64,000 nucleotides of DNA from Nocardia aurantiaca (GCF_009708175.1 NZ_WMBB01000003.1:1-64000), one strand, 5' to 3'. Numbered from the stretch's first letter, positions 1-8,384 are shown. Numbers and translations are program-made. Notes: a model not told the origin generated them from the letters alone.

Positions 1-8
1 CGCACCAG

Positions 9-76
9 AAAGGTGCTCCTCACACTGCGTACTTCGATCTTCAGCAAATCGAATTATCGCAGTTCAGAGCACCTTT
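9..76. repeat. 68-bp imperfect palindrome (MITE-like or paired transposon ends)
   Basis: The outer 10 bases AAAGGTGCTC (9-18) are exactly complementary to GAGCACCTTT (67-76). Further in, ACTGCG pairs with CGCAGT and TTCGAT with ATCGAA, leaving a loop of about 9 nt. The two arms read like two terminal inverted repeats facing each other with nothing between them. The structure lies about 50 bp before the point where recognisable LysE coding sequence begins, so it may be connected with the loss of that gene's 5' end. No transposase is visible and no target-site duplication could be assigned. Confidence 0.55.
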
Positions 77-123
77 CGCCATTTCTACGCGACGACCAGC
101 TCAACCGCCATGATTGGCCGAGG

Positions 124-611
124 TTAGTGTGGGGCGTCGCGGCCGCCGCGGGAGTGTCGGTGTTGCTCACCGCTTCGGAATTGGCCTACACCACGCTGCG
201 GATTGCCGGCGCGATCTATCTGATCTGGATGGGCGTGGGCATGCTGCGAGGTGTGCTGCGCCGCCGCGCCGCGCTCGACGCCGAGCCGGACCTGGCCGAC
301 TCGTCGCACGGCATCGTCGGATCCTGGGCCCGCGCGGGGTGGGCACTAATCTGCTCAATCCCAAGGTCGGTGTCTTCTACATGGCGATGCTGCCGCAGTT
401 CATCCCGGCCGGGTCGTCGCATCTGCTGATGGGTGCGGTGATGGCGATGGTGCACAATCTCGAGGGCGTGGTCTGGTTCACTGCCATCATCTGCACGGCG
501 GGCCTCGCCCGGTCCTGGCTCAACCGAGACCGGGTGCGCCGGACGATGGACGCGGTGACCGGAGCCGTGCTGGTCGGATTCGGCGTCGATCTGGCCGTGG
601 GTCGGCGGTAG
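124..611 (+). pseudogene. LysE/RhtB-family amino-acid exporter, 5'-truncated and frameshifted
   Basis: LysE-family exporters are inner-membrane proteins of about 200 residues that efflux amino acids. Here the family-like sequence begins abruptly with LVWGVAAAAG at 124. It reads through the helix LRIAGAIYLIWMGVGMLRG in frame 1 and then, near 335-345, moves to frame 3, where the hallmark TNLLNPKVGVFYMAMLPQF continues to a stop at 611. The usual first ~45 residues, with the PGP motif, are missing and replaced by unrelated sequence containing the palindrome at 9-76. Both the missing start and the frameshift argue for a dead gene. A sequencing error could explain the frameshift but not the missing N-terminus. 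Confidence 0.75.
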
Positions 612-703
612 CTCTCGACTTCGACCTCCCCACCCGGAACCGACGCACAGGCGAAGATCGCCAACCGCCGGCGGATGCCGGATCTGGCAGAAGGGGGAAC
701 GTG

Positions 704-1663
704 ATGGTCGGTCGATGGAGAATCGGTGGCGCGATCTTGGCGCTGATCGCGGTCGGGCTGTGCGCGTGCACGGGAGCACCCGATCGCCGCGGCCAGGCCG
801 CACGGCTGCAGACCGAGATCGCGACGATGCCGGGCGTGCAATCGTTTTCGGCAAACGTCACCAACGACTTCGAACACGGCGCCAACCTCGGACTCGAGGC
901 CGACATGCGCACGGCGACCGAGGATCAGATCGCGGCGGTGGCCGCGCGGATCAAGCAACTCGAGGGCGACGACTTCGACGAATACCGGCAGCACGCCGTA
1001 TTCACCGTCGCCGACAAGACCGAGGTCAAACGCGATGCGGACTTCGACCCGAACCAGATCGCCGACGATGCCCGACGCCTGCGGCAGGTCACCTCGGCCG
1101 TCCCGACCGACACCGAAAAAATCAGTTGGTTCCACTCGAAATCCGCCAGCATCATGGACTTTGGAGAATCTCGATATCCGCAAGACATCCTCGCCGCGGT
1201 ACGCGGCGCGATCGACGATCAGCCAGTGCAGGTGACGATCTTCGGCCGTTCGAACTCCGAACTCCTGATCTGGACAGTCAACTTTCCGTTCACCGCCGAC
1301 GAACAGACCGCCGTGGTGAACGTGTTGAACGGACTTCCGACATCGGTCAGCGCCGTCACGATCGAGAACGGACATGTGTCGCGGCTATCGATCGGTCTCA
1401 TGGACCGAACCGATTCCGAACCCACCGTGGACACCGTCATCAACTCGATCGGCCCGTCCGCACAGCACCCCTTGTTCCTGCAGTGGCGCGACTACTACCG
1501 CCCCGAACCCAACAGTCTTCGCTTCTCCGGATCGGTCGACGTCCACGCCTGCGACTACGGCGATCCCACCGTCGGTGACAATGCCCCCGAGAAGTACTAC
1601 ACCGCCACCGCCATCGCGCTGCAGAAGAGCCTGCGCGAACGATACGACTCCTGCCACAGGTAG
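704..1663 (+). CDS. putative lipoprotein, unknown function
   Basis: A 319-residue protein with a short basic N-terminus (VGRWR), a hydrophobic stretch and a lipobox-like LCAC around residue 24, so it is probably exported and lipid-anchored. The rest is a soluble, charged domain without recognised motifs; it ends near a Cys in YDSCHR, and another Cys sits in VHACDYGD, so a disulfide is possible. ATG 704 is preferred over the overlapping GTG 701 because the purine run AAGGGGGAA ends about 5 nt before it. I do not recognise the family. It lies in the accessory region, with a second lipoprotein gene about 2 kb downstream. Confidence 0.7.
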   Translation: MVGRWRIGGAILALIAVGLCACTGAPDRRGQAARLQTEIATMPGVQSFSANVTNDFEHGANLGLEADMRTATEDQIAAVAARIKQLEGDDFDEYRQHAVFTVADKTEVKRDADFDPNQIADDARRLRQVTSAVPTDTEKISWFHSKSASIMDFGESRYPQDILAAVRGAIDDQPVQVTIFGRSNSELLIWTVNFPFTADEQTAVVNVLNGLPTSVSAVTIENGHVSRLSIGLMDRTDSEPTVDTVINSIGPSAQHPLFLQWRDYYRPEPNSLRFSGSVDVHACDYGDPTVGDNAPEKYYTATAIALQKSLRERYDSCHR

Positions 1664-1730
1664 CAGGACACGCGGGGCGCTGATCATGCCGCACTGCAAC
1701 CGATCTGCCGCAGCAATCGATAACCTTCGG

Positions 1731-2210
1731 TCATCCGTCGCGACGACACTTGCTGATGGTCGCTTCGGGGGCGGCGTCGCCTTGACTGGCGAAGCTGTAT
1801 TCCTGATGCACACGGCAGACGACCCGATCCCCTGGCCGAACTCCTTCTGGCACTGGGATCTTGTGGTCCTTGATCACGTCTTCGTTGAGCAGGAGCACGT
1901 CCTCGCCGGGGCCGGGAGGCCGGATCGAATCCTTGATCACGGTGTCTGCGAGGTCTCGCGCATCGACGGCGCTGCCGGTATCCAGCCCGGGTTTCGGTGT
2001 TGGCCAGACGAAGACGACGTCTCCGTCCCACAAGTTGCTCTTCTTGAACAAGCTGCACGATGACAACGTCGCGGCGACGATCGGCACGAGGATCAGGACC
2101 GCGATCAGATGCAGCAATTCCCTGCGACGACGGCGCGGCCGGCCAGATGATTGAAGTTGCGCCGCCCTCACCGGACCTCTTTGTCCTGTCTCCGCCATGT
2201 CCCGCCCCAT
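1731..2210 (-). CDS. small membrane-anchored protein, unknown function
   Basis: A product of about 159 residues with an Arg-rich cytoplasmic N-terminus (GRPRRRRRE), one hydrophobic helix (LLHLIAVLILVPIVAATL) and then SSCSLFKK. The Cys after LSS could be a lipobox or simply follow a signal anchor. The exported part holds the phrases DGDVVFVWP and GDRVVCRVHQEY with a few Cys residues and no known domain. Three starts are possible; ATG 2210 is chosen because AAGGGA lies about 9 nt upstream. It is the only minus-strand gene in this part of the accessory region. Function unknown. Confidence 0.6.
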   Translation of the reverse strand: MGRDMAETGQRGPVRAAQLQSSGRPRRRRRELLHLIAVLILVPIVAATLSSCSLFKKSNLWDGDVVFVWPTPKPGLDTGSAVDARDLADTVIKDSIRPPGPGEDVLLLNEDVIKDHKIPVPEGVRPGDRVVCRVHQEYSFASQGDAAPEATISKCRRDG

Positions 2211-2264
2211 TTCACCGAATCCCTTCGATCTCACCGATCAATCCGATCATGATGTAGGCGATTC

Positions 2265-3788
2265 GTGATGGTCTCCGTATGCCGTGAGTGTCACGGACCC
2301 GACGGGCGGCCGATTTTCCACCACAGTGCCCAGCAGACGTGTAGTAGATGTTGGCGGACAGTGCGATCCGAGTCGCGGTCACCATCCGACGAGACGACGG
2401 GGTCGGCGGAGAGAAGGTCGCGCACGCGGCCGTCGCGGGCGTCCACGCCGTCGTCGTACACGACCGGCATCGGCATCGAAATCCCACGCCTGGACGACTT
2501 CAAGGCGCTCAACGACCTGCTCGGCAAAGGGAACTCGGCCCTGGCCCAGGGCACCGACATCGATCGCGGCCTGCTCAAACAGGGAGCGGAGATCGCGGGC
2601 ACCAAAGCCGGGTTCATCCCCAACAACAGCACCGACACCCCGAACTCCGTAGCGAACATGCTGCTCAGCCGCGCCGGAACCGACAACGTCGCCGTCAACG
2701 ACTTCCTCACCGGCGGTCCCACACAACCCGACGGCACACACCACATGGACGTCACCGTCACCCCGGGCGGCAAATACGACGTCGGCTCGCATATCGCCGA
2801 CGTGATCAACCACGATTGGAAAGGGCAAGACAGCGGCGTCTCGACGGTCATCCGCACGGCCGGTGAGTTCGCCACCGAGCCCAACGCATCACTGCGAGAT
2901 CTCTCGGGTGGATCGACGCGCGCACTCGCGAACTATGTCGGTGCGCATGGGGACGACCTGCTGCATATCAACACCCTCGCCGGCCCGAAGGAACTAGGCG
3001 TCGCCAACCCGGGGATGACTCAGGCGCTGGCAGCCACCTTGACTCCCTACATTCCTGACATGGTCGGAGTGAACTCCGCTCTTCTCCACACCGGCGGGTT
3101 CGGCGGTGGTACGGATCCCGACGCCGTCAAGAACATCTTCGCGGTGATCGACTCCGACAAGACCGCCGCGACACAATTCAACAGTTCGGCCTACGCGGCT
3201 GTCTCCCAGCTGAATCAGCAGTTCGGAACCGGCGGAGGCAAGGACTATCAACTGGCAACCTGGGCCGGCAACATCGATGCCTCGGCCCGGGACGGGATGC
3301 AATCCGAGTTCAGAGCAAGGGGACTCCAGCAAGCCAACGACCTGAAGGCAGAACAGGCGATCTTCGACTCGTTGAAGGATGGGACCGCCTTCTCCGTCAA
3401 ACAGATTCCGCTCATCGGCAACGCCGTGGAGCTGGAAGTCAAGATGACCTCACCAGAAGTGAAGGCATGGCTACTCGGATCGGTACCCGATCTACACGAA
3501 ACCGTCGACCTGAGCGCGAACGCCAATCCTGGACAGCGGTTCTACAACATCCTGCAAGGCATGGCGCTCACGCCGGGCAGCGAGAATCTACGATCGGACC
3601 CGAACATCGGGCAGTACTTCAACCCGAGCACTGGTGAACTGAAGTCCCTCGAGGAAATCGCCGGCAACGCACCGAGCACGACCCTGACCGAGTTCGAGGC
3701 CGCCATGCGCCGGTTTCAGCCCAACCTCGCCAACTACGACGCCAGCTGGACCAACGCACACGGGAAGGATGGGTTACCGCACAAATGA
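2265..3788 (+). CDS. TPR-repeat-region-like protein, probably lacking its N-terminus
   Basis: From about 2457 on (residue ~65, IGIEIPRLDDFKALNDLLGKG) the product looks like a genuine protein. It contains YVGAHGDDLLHINTLAG and FNSSAYAAVSQLNQQFGTGGG, a style I associate with the TPR-repeat-region proteins of mycobacteria and nocardiae (for example Rv2082), which often carry a WXG100-like N-terminal part linked to type VII secretion. That assignment is from memory and moderate. The first ~65 residues are Cys- and Arg-rich and do not look like natural coding sequence, no good ribosome-binding site is seen, and no WXG domain is present, so the 5' part may be lost. The stop overlaps the next gene's start (ATGA), indicating coupling. 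Confidence 0.5.
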   Translation: MMVSVCRECHGPDGRPIFHHSAQQTCSRCWRTVRSESRSPSDETTGSAERRSRTRPSRASTPSSYTTGIGIEIPRLDDFKALNDLLGKGNSALAQGTDIDRGLLKQGAEIAGTKAGFIPNNSTDTPNSVANMLLSRAGTDNVAVNDFLTGGPTQPDGTHHMDVTVTPGGKYDVGSHIADVINHDWKGQDSGVSTVIRTAGEFATEPNASLRDLSGGSTRALANYVGAHGDDLLHINTLAGPKELGVANPGMTQALAATLTPYIPDMVGVNSALLHTGGFGGGTDPDAVKNIFAVIDSDKTAATQFNSSAYAAVSQLNQQFGTGGGKDYQLATWAGNIDASARDGMQSEFRARGLQQANDLKAEQAIFDSLKDGTAFSVKQIPLIGNAVELEVKMTSPEVKAWLLGSVPDLHETVDLSANANPGQRFYNILQGMALTPGSENLRSDPNIGQYFNPSTGELKSLEEIAGNAPSTTLTEFEAAMRRFQPNLANYDASWTNAHGKDGLPHK

Positions 3789-4447
3789 AACGTGGACGAA
3801 TGTTCGAGTTCGCCAGCCGCACAGCAGTGTTCGTCTCGGCCGTCATCATGGCAGCAGGGTGCTCGAACGACCATGAACCAGCCGCGCCCTATCGAATTCC
3901 CGACCGGGCACAGTTCTCCTACCGATGGTCTGCCGCTGCCGGACTTCCACTCGACTCCGATCCGGCGATCGTGACCCGCGCGACCATCGAATCAGCGTTC
4001 ATCGCCGCGGCTGGGAAGACAACCGACAAGCCCGACGACAGCACCGGCTACCCCGGCTATAAGCATGCCGTGGCACCCACGCGAAACAATCCTCAGAATT
4101 ATCGGGAGCGGTCAGGCAGCATCGACTATCTCTACGATGCCTGGAACTCGAGCAACCTCTCCTCCCACGGTTCCATTCAAGGCACGGTCTACGCCTACCT
4201 CGTTTCGCTGCAAAAAGCCCCTGGTGATCAGCCGGTCCACACCATGGATGCCATGGCTTGCGTATGGTTCAACGGCCTGACCGCCAGCTCATCATCCGGG
4301 GACTTCCACTCGCTGATGGTGGCGGTCCCCGATGCGGTCACGTTGAAAATGTGGCCGATGTGGAGCTCGGCACCGGCCCCCGGCCCGGCGAGGCGCTGGC
4401 GCTGCGCTGGTCCGATGTCGACCTCAAGTCGACTCCGCCGCGACTGA
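3785..4447 (+). CDS. putative lipoprotein with a 3' end run into integrase sequence
   Basis: The N-terminus is a clear lipoprotein signal: MKRGRMFEF, a hydrophobic segment TAVFVSAVIM and the lipobox AAGC. The mature part (FSYRWSAAAG, DSTGYPGYKHAV, GSIDYLYDAWNSS) matches nothing I recognise. ATG 3785 overlaps the preceding stop, so the two genes are coupled and may form a secreted or surface pair. After about residue 187 (DAVTLKM) the reading frame becomes Pro/Arg-rich and is the out-of-frame shadow of the recombinase that begins near 4345. The natural C-terminus therefore appears to have been replaced at a recombination junction. Confidence 0.6.
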   Translation: MKRGRMFEFASRTAVFVSAVIMAAGCSNDHEPAAPYRIPDRAQFSYRWSAAAGLPLDSDPAIVTRATIESAFIAAAGKTTDKPDDSTGYPGYKHAVAPTRNNPQNYRERSGSIDYLYDAWNSSNLSSHGSIQGTVYAYLVSLQKAPGDQPVHTMDAMACVWFNGLTASSSSGDFHSLMVAVPDAVTLKMWPMWSSAPAPGPARRWRCAGPMSTSSRLRRD

Positions 4448-4884
4448 CGTTCAGCGGCACCATCATTCGACTCAAGGGCAAGAAGGAGGACGGCAAGGGC
4501 TTGATCCGCCAGGAGTGGACGAAAACCGACTCCGGCTATCGGACCGTCGTCATCCCGCCGTTCGTCGTCGAGACGCTGAAGCGAGTTAAGGAGGAAGCCG
4601 AGGACAACGACCTCGACCTTGTCTTTACCAGCCGTGACGGCGGCATCTGGGACCCACACAACTTCAACCGGCTGTGGAGGCAGGCCCGTGGCACCAAGTT
4701 CGAATGGGTCACGCCGAAAACGTTTCGCAAGACAGTCGCGTCGATGATCGCCGAGGAGTACGGACCGCGGGCCCCCGCCCAGCAGCTGGGCCACGCCAAC
4801 GACTCCGTGACCAAACGCCACTACATCGACCAGCCCACCGTGGCACCAGATTTCACCACCGCACTGAACCGCCTCGCAGGCTGA
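4345..4884 (+). pseudogene. tyrosine recombinase (phage-type integrase), catalytic domain only
   Basis: The fragment encodes the C-terminal catalytic half of a site-specific tyrosine recombinase. It starts in the box-I region GTGPRPGEALALRW, with the catalytic Arg in RPGEA, and continues to KTDSGYRTVVIPP. The box-II region TFRKTVASM has Lys in place of the first His, as in many actinophage and ICE integrases. It ends with QLGHANDSVTKRHY carrying the last His and the Tyr nucleophile, and a normal stop. The N-terminal arm-binding and core-binding domains (about 200 residues) are missing, so it cannot be a functional integrase. Its 3' end lies 68 bp from the 3' end of tRNA-Asn, the usual place for an integrase next to its attachment site. 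Confidence 0.8.
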
Positions 4885-4906
4885 ATCCGTGTCGTTCACG
4901 GGCACA

Positions 4907-4948
4907 AAAAGGAAAAACCAGGTACGAACTGAAGCGTTCGCCCTGGTT
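4907..4948 (-). terminator. intrinsic terminator of tRNA-Asn
   Basis: Read on the minus strand, AACCAGG and CCTGGTT form the outer stem with an inner GAAC/GTTC pairing, followed by a run rich in T (TTTTTCCTTTTT). It lies directly after the 3' end of tRNA-Asn on the same strand and between it and the convergent recombinase fragment. Confidence 0.7.
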
Positions 4949-4952
4949 ATTG

Positions 4953-5025
4953 CTCCCCCATCTGGACTCGAACCAGAAACCTGCCGATTAACAGTCGGCT
5001 GCTCTGCCAATTGAGCTATAGGGGA
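4953..5025 (-). tRNA. tRNA-Asn (anticodon GTT)
   Basis: A 73-nt cloverleaf on the minus strand: acceptor stem TCCCCTA pairing with TGGGGGA (one G-T pair), discriminator G, anticodon stem GCCGA/TCGGC around the loop CTGTTAA (anticodon GTT), and a T-arm with GGTTCGAGTCC. CCA is not encoded. The integrase fragment at its 3' side suggests that this tRNA was an attachment site. No second copy of the tRNA 3' end was seen elsewhere in the window. Confidence 0.95.
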
Positions 5026-5200
5026 TTGTTTCCCTGGCTGATCCTTCCGGACCGGCCGGGGAAAACTTTAGCGTATCGGTTGTACAGTTCCCAAATCGCG
5101 GCTCTACCTGCGGGGATGTGGATGGGGTGCCGGATCGACAGGCGGGGGTGGGGTCGGGCAGGATGGTGGGGCGACTGGTCTATGGGAGGAGCTTCTCGGG

Positions 5201-5446
5201 ATGCTGCGGTTGATCATCGGTGTTGCGGCCGGGTATGTGCTGGGCGCTAAGGCCGGGCGGGCTCGGTATGAGCAGATCAGCAAGACGACCCGCGCGATCA
5301 GCGAGAGCCCGGTCACACGGAAGGTCGTGCAGATGGGGCGGCAGAAGCTCGCGGACAAGTTGAGCACCCAGCCGAAGCTGGAGCCGATGGTGCCGCTGGA
5401 TGAGCGCACCACGATCCTCGTGCCCCAGGATCAGCTGCGCCGCTGA
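5201..5446 (+). CDS. small conserved actinobacterial membrane-associated protein
   Basis: An 81-residue protein starting LRLIIGVAAGYVLGAKAGRARYEQI. The Gly/Ala-rich hydrophobic N-terminus followed by a basic AGRARYEQI segment is common in short YtxH-like proteins of actinobacteria. The rest is amphipathic and helical (VTRKVVQMGRQKLADKL). One membrane segment, without a signal-peptidase site, suggests a peripheral or single-pass protein. GGGAGGAG lies about 10 nt upstream of the ATG. No function is established for such proteins. It stands alone between tRNA-Asn and dnaG; no gene was found in the 164 nt that separate it from dnaG. Confidence 0.75.
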   Translation: MLRLIIGVAAGYVLGAKAGRARYEQISKTTRAISESPVTRKVVQMGRQKLADKLSTQPKLEPMVPLDERTTILVPQDQLRR

Positions 5447-5610
5447 GGGTTTGGGACTTTGCCCCTTGCCCCCTCGTGCCTCACACCCCTGCCGTAGAGC
5501 GGCGGGCTTCGCCGCCTGCCACCTCTGCGGTGAGAGGCCACCTGCCGCCTTTGACGTGGGAAGCAGGCACCTGCCGCCTGTGCGATGGGAACAGGAACAG
5601 GCAGCTGCGC

Positions 5611-7536
5611 TTACGCGGCGGAGCCGCCGCCTGCGAAGTCGGCCGAGTTGCCCATGGCCTGGGTGAGCAGGCTCTTGCGGTATTGCTCCAGCGCAACCAG
5701 GTCGCCGAACAGAGCCATGTAGGCGTCGGGCTCTTCGGTGGAGGAGATGCGTTGGAGTTTGGACTTCAGTTCGGCGATCTGGCGGCCTACCCAGGCTTCC
5801 TGGGTGCGGGCGAGGACGCCGGTGACGAAGCGGGGGATGTCGTCGGCGGATTTGACCGGTAGGGGTTCGGCGGCCAGCTCGGAGACCATGGCGCGGAGGG
5901 TGAGGTCGTCGGTGTGGTCGGCGACGGCGGTCACCCATTCGGCGCCGGTGAGGCCCGCGGCCGTACCGCCCGCTTCGGCGATGGCCGCGCGGACCGCGAT
6001 GAACGCGGGGTGTGTAAAGGCTTCCGGCTCCAGGGAATCGAAGACCGGGCCCGCGAAGACCGGGTATTGCAGGGCCGCGGCCAGGGTTTGGCGTTGCGGG
6101 AGCAGGGTGGGGTCGGCGGGGTTGGGGCGGGCCGCGGGGGCGGGGGAAACCTCGTGGCGGGGTTGGCGTTCGGGGATGCCGGGCTTGGCGCCGGTGCGAG
6201 AGCCCTTGCGGGCTTCCTCACCGACGCGGCGGACCACCTGCTGGATGTCGTCCCAGCCGACCCAGCCGGCCAGTTTGGTGGCGTAGGCCTTGCGGAGGGC
6301 GAAGTCCTTGATCTGGGAGACGACGGGGACGGCGCGGCGCAGCGCCTCGACCTGGCCTTCGGGGGTGTCGAGGTCGTGCTCGGCGAGGAGGCCGCGGATG
6401 ACGAACTCGTACAACGGGACTCGGCGGGCGACGAGGTCGCGGATTGCGCCGTCGCCGTTGCGCTGGCGGAGTTCGCAGGGGTCGAGGCCGTCGGGGGCGA
6501 CGGCGATATAGGTCTGGCCCGCGAGTTTCTGGTCGCCGGAGAAGGCTTTCAGGGCCGCGGCCTGGCCGGCTTCGTCGCCGTCGAAGGTGTAGATGATCTC
6601 GCCGCGCCAGAAATTGTCGTCCATGAGCAGGCGGCGGAGGATGGCGAGGTGCTCATCGCCGAAGGCGGTGCCGCAGGAGGCGACGGCGGTCTTGACGCCG
6701 GCCAGGTGCATGGCCATGACGTCGGTGTAGCCCTCGACGACAACGGCCTGGTGGCCCTTGGCGATTTCGCGTTTGGCGTGGTCGAGGCCGAAGAGGACCT
6801 GAGACTTCTTGTACAGCAACGTTTCCGAGGTGTTGATGTACTTGGCGGTCATGGTGTCGTCATCGTAGAGACGGCGGGCGCCGAAGCCGATGACCTCGCC
6901 CCCGAGATTGCGGATGGGCCACAGCAGGCGGCGGTTGAAGCGGTCCATGGGGCCGCGCTGGCCCTGTTTGGACAGGCCCGCGGCCTCCAGCTCCTTGAAA
7001 TCGAAACCCTTGCGCAGCAGGTGTTTCGTGAGGGTGTCCCAGCCGCCGGGGGCATAGCCGCAGCCGAACTGACGGGCCGCGTTGTGATCGAAGTTGCGGT
7101 CGGTGAGGTACTTGCGGGCCGCCTCGGCGCCGGGCTCGCCGAGCTGGGAGACGTAGAATTCATGGGCGGCCGCATTGGCGGCGACCAGGCGGGCGCGGGT
7201 GCCGCGGTCGCGCTGGACCGAGGTGCCGCCGCCCTCGTAGGTGATCTTGTAGCCGATGCGGTCGGCCAGCTGCTCGACGGCCTCGACGAAACCGACGTGC
7301 TCGATCTTCTGAAGGAAGGCGAAGGCATCGCCGCCCTCGCCGCACCCGAAGCAGTGGAAGACGCCGTGATTGGGGCGCACGTGGAAGGACGGGGTCTTCT
7401 CGTCGTGGAAGGGGCACAGACCCTTCATGGAGTCGGCGCCGGCGCGCTTGAGGGTCACGTACTCACCCACGACATCCTCGATCCGGACACGTTCACGAAT
7501 CGCCGCGATATCGCGGTCAGGAAGTCGGCCTGCCAC
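5611..7536 (-). CDS. dnaG: DNA primase
   Basis: Synthesises RNA primers for leading-strand initiation and Okazaki fragments at the replication fork, together with the DnaB helicase. The 641-residue length is typical. The N-terminal CHC2 zinc finger is visible as CPFHDEKTPSFH and FHCFGCGEGGD (residues ~40-72). The catalytic core follows, with FDHNAARQFGCGYAPGGW and the Toprim motifs VVVEGYTDVMA (~265) and FDGDEAG (~318). The C-terminal ~180 residues are the helicase-binding region, after a Pro/Arg-rich linker. The start MAGRLPDRDIAAIRERV matches the family. In M. tuberculosis dnaG is next to dgt; here the biotin transporter and an oxygenase gene lie between them. Confidence 0.97.
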   Translation of the reverse strand: MAGRLPDRDIAAIRERVRIEDVVGEYVTLKRAGADSMKGLCPFHDEKTPSFHVRPNHGVFHCFGCGEGGDAFAFLQKIEHVGFVEAVEQLADRIGYKITYEGGGTSVQRDRGTRARLVAANAAAHEFYVSQLGEPGAEAARKYLTDRNFDHNAARQFGCGYAPGGWDTLTKHLLRKGFDFKELEAAGLSKQGQRGPMDRFNRRLLWPIRNLGGEVIGFGARRLYDDDTMTAKYINTSETLLYKKSQVLFGLDHAKREIAKGHQAVVVEGYTDVMAMHLAGVKTAVASCGTAFGDEHLAILRRLLMDDNFWRGEIIYTFDGDEAGQAAALKAFSGDQKLAGQTYIAVAPDGLDPCELRQRNGDGAIRDLVARRVPLYEFVIRGLLAEHDLDTPEGQVEALRRAVPVVSQIKDFALRKAYATKLAGWVGWDDIQQVVRRVGEEARKGSRTGAKPGIPERQPRHEVSPAPAARPNPADPTLLPQRQTLAAALQYPVFAGPVFDSLEPEAFTHPAFIAVRAAIAEAGGTAAGLTGAEWVTAVADHTDDLTLRAMVSELAAEPLPVKSADDIPRFVTGVLARTQEAWVGRQIAELKSKLQRISSTEEPDAYMALFGDLVALEQYRKSLLTQAMGNSADFAGGGSAA

Positions 7537-7562
7537 GCAGCGAGTCTAGCGCCCGTCCGCCT

Positions 7563-7612
7563 CCCCGAGACTTCAGCGCACAATCCCGCCACCCCGAGAC
7601 TTCAGCGCACAA
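7563..7612 (+). repeat. 21-bp direct repeat in the dnaG / ecfT intergenic region
   Basis: The sequence at 7563-7583 (begins CCCCGAGACTTC, ends GCGCACAA) is repeated exactly at 7592-7612, with 8 nt between the copies (period 29 nt). It lies just upstream of dnaG, which reads away on the minus strand, and about 150 bp before the biotin transporter operon. It could be a pair of regulator sites or a simple duplication; nothing in the sequence decides between these. Confidence 0.6.
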
Positions 7613-7760
7613 CCTGGAGCCGTTGCCCGTTCCACACGCGTGCCGGCGGTCAGGTGACACGATAATTTCGGACGTACCCGACGAGTTACCCCACTCGCAG
7701 CGAAATCAGTTGTCCCGTCCCCAACGACGAACTGTGGAACCGGGCTGGGAGGATCTATCG

Positions 7761-8351
7761 GTGCTCAGCCTCTATCACCACGCCCGGACGCCGGTGCATG
7801 CCGTGCCCGCCGGGGCGAAGGTGCTGGTGCTTGCTGCCGCGGGAACGGCGTTGTTCTTCGTGCCGTCGATCGGGTGGGTGGGGGTCGCGCTGGCGGTGGT
7901 GCTCGGTTTGTCCGCGGTCGCGCGGATTCCGTGGCGGACGACCTGGCGGCAGGTCCTCGGGCTGGCACCGTTTCTGGCGTTGATCGTGGTCGCGCAGGTG
8001 ATCTTCACCGACTGGCACACCGCGATCCTGGTCGGCGAACGCCTGCTCACGCTGATCCTGCTCGCCAATCTGGTGACGCTGACCACACGCACCTCGGCGA
8101 TGGTCGAGGCCATCGAGCGGGCGCTCGGCCCGCTCAGGCCGCTGGGTGTCCGCCCCGAGCGTGTGGGCCTGCTGGTCGCCATGACCATCCGATTCATCCC
8201 GGTCATTCGCGACCAGGCCGAACTCGTGCGCTCGGCCCAGCGCGCCCGCGGTATCGAGCGCAGCACGGTCTTCCTGGTCCCGCTACTGATCCGCACACTG
8301 CGCATGGCCGATGGCGTAGGTGAGGCACTGGACGCCCGCGGACTGGACTGA
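7761..8351 (+). CDS. bioN: energy-coupling factor transporter transmembrane protein EcfT (biotin ECF, BioN-type)
   Basis: The membrane T-component of an ECF transporter, which couples the substrate-binding S-component to the ATPases. The product has several hydrophobic helices (VLVLAAAGTALFFV, FLALIVVAQVIF) and two Ala-Arg-Gly motifs, SAQRARGIE and ALDARGLD, characteristic of EcfT coupling helices. GTG 7761 is chosen because CTGGGAGGA lies about 8 nt upstream and the product then begins VLSLYHHARTPVHAV, a typical start; the longer frame upstream is not protein-like. The operon with bioY and the ATPase identifies the substrate as biotin. Confidence 0.88.
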   Translation: MLSLYHHARTPVHAVPAGAKVLVLAAAGTALFFVPSIGWVGVALAVVLGLSAVARIPWRTTWRQVLGLAPFLALIVVAQVIFTDWHTAILVGERLLTLILLANLVTLTTRTSAMVEAIERALGPLRPLGVRPERVGLLVAMTIRFIPVIRDQAELVRSAQRARGIERSTVFLVPLLIRTLRMADGVGEALDARGLD

Positions 8352-8384
8352 AAGCTCCGAACCACGGCGTTTTAGGATGCCTCG

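Noticed and set aside
5914..7665. 583-codon open frame antisense to dnaG
   Set aside because: It mirrors the dnaG gene, has unnatural composition, and dnaG has every expected motif. Long antisense frames are usual in GC-rich DNA.
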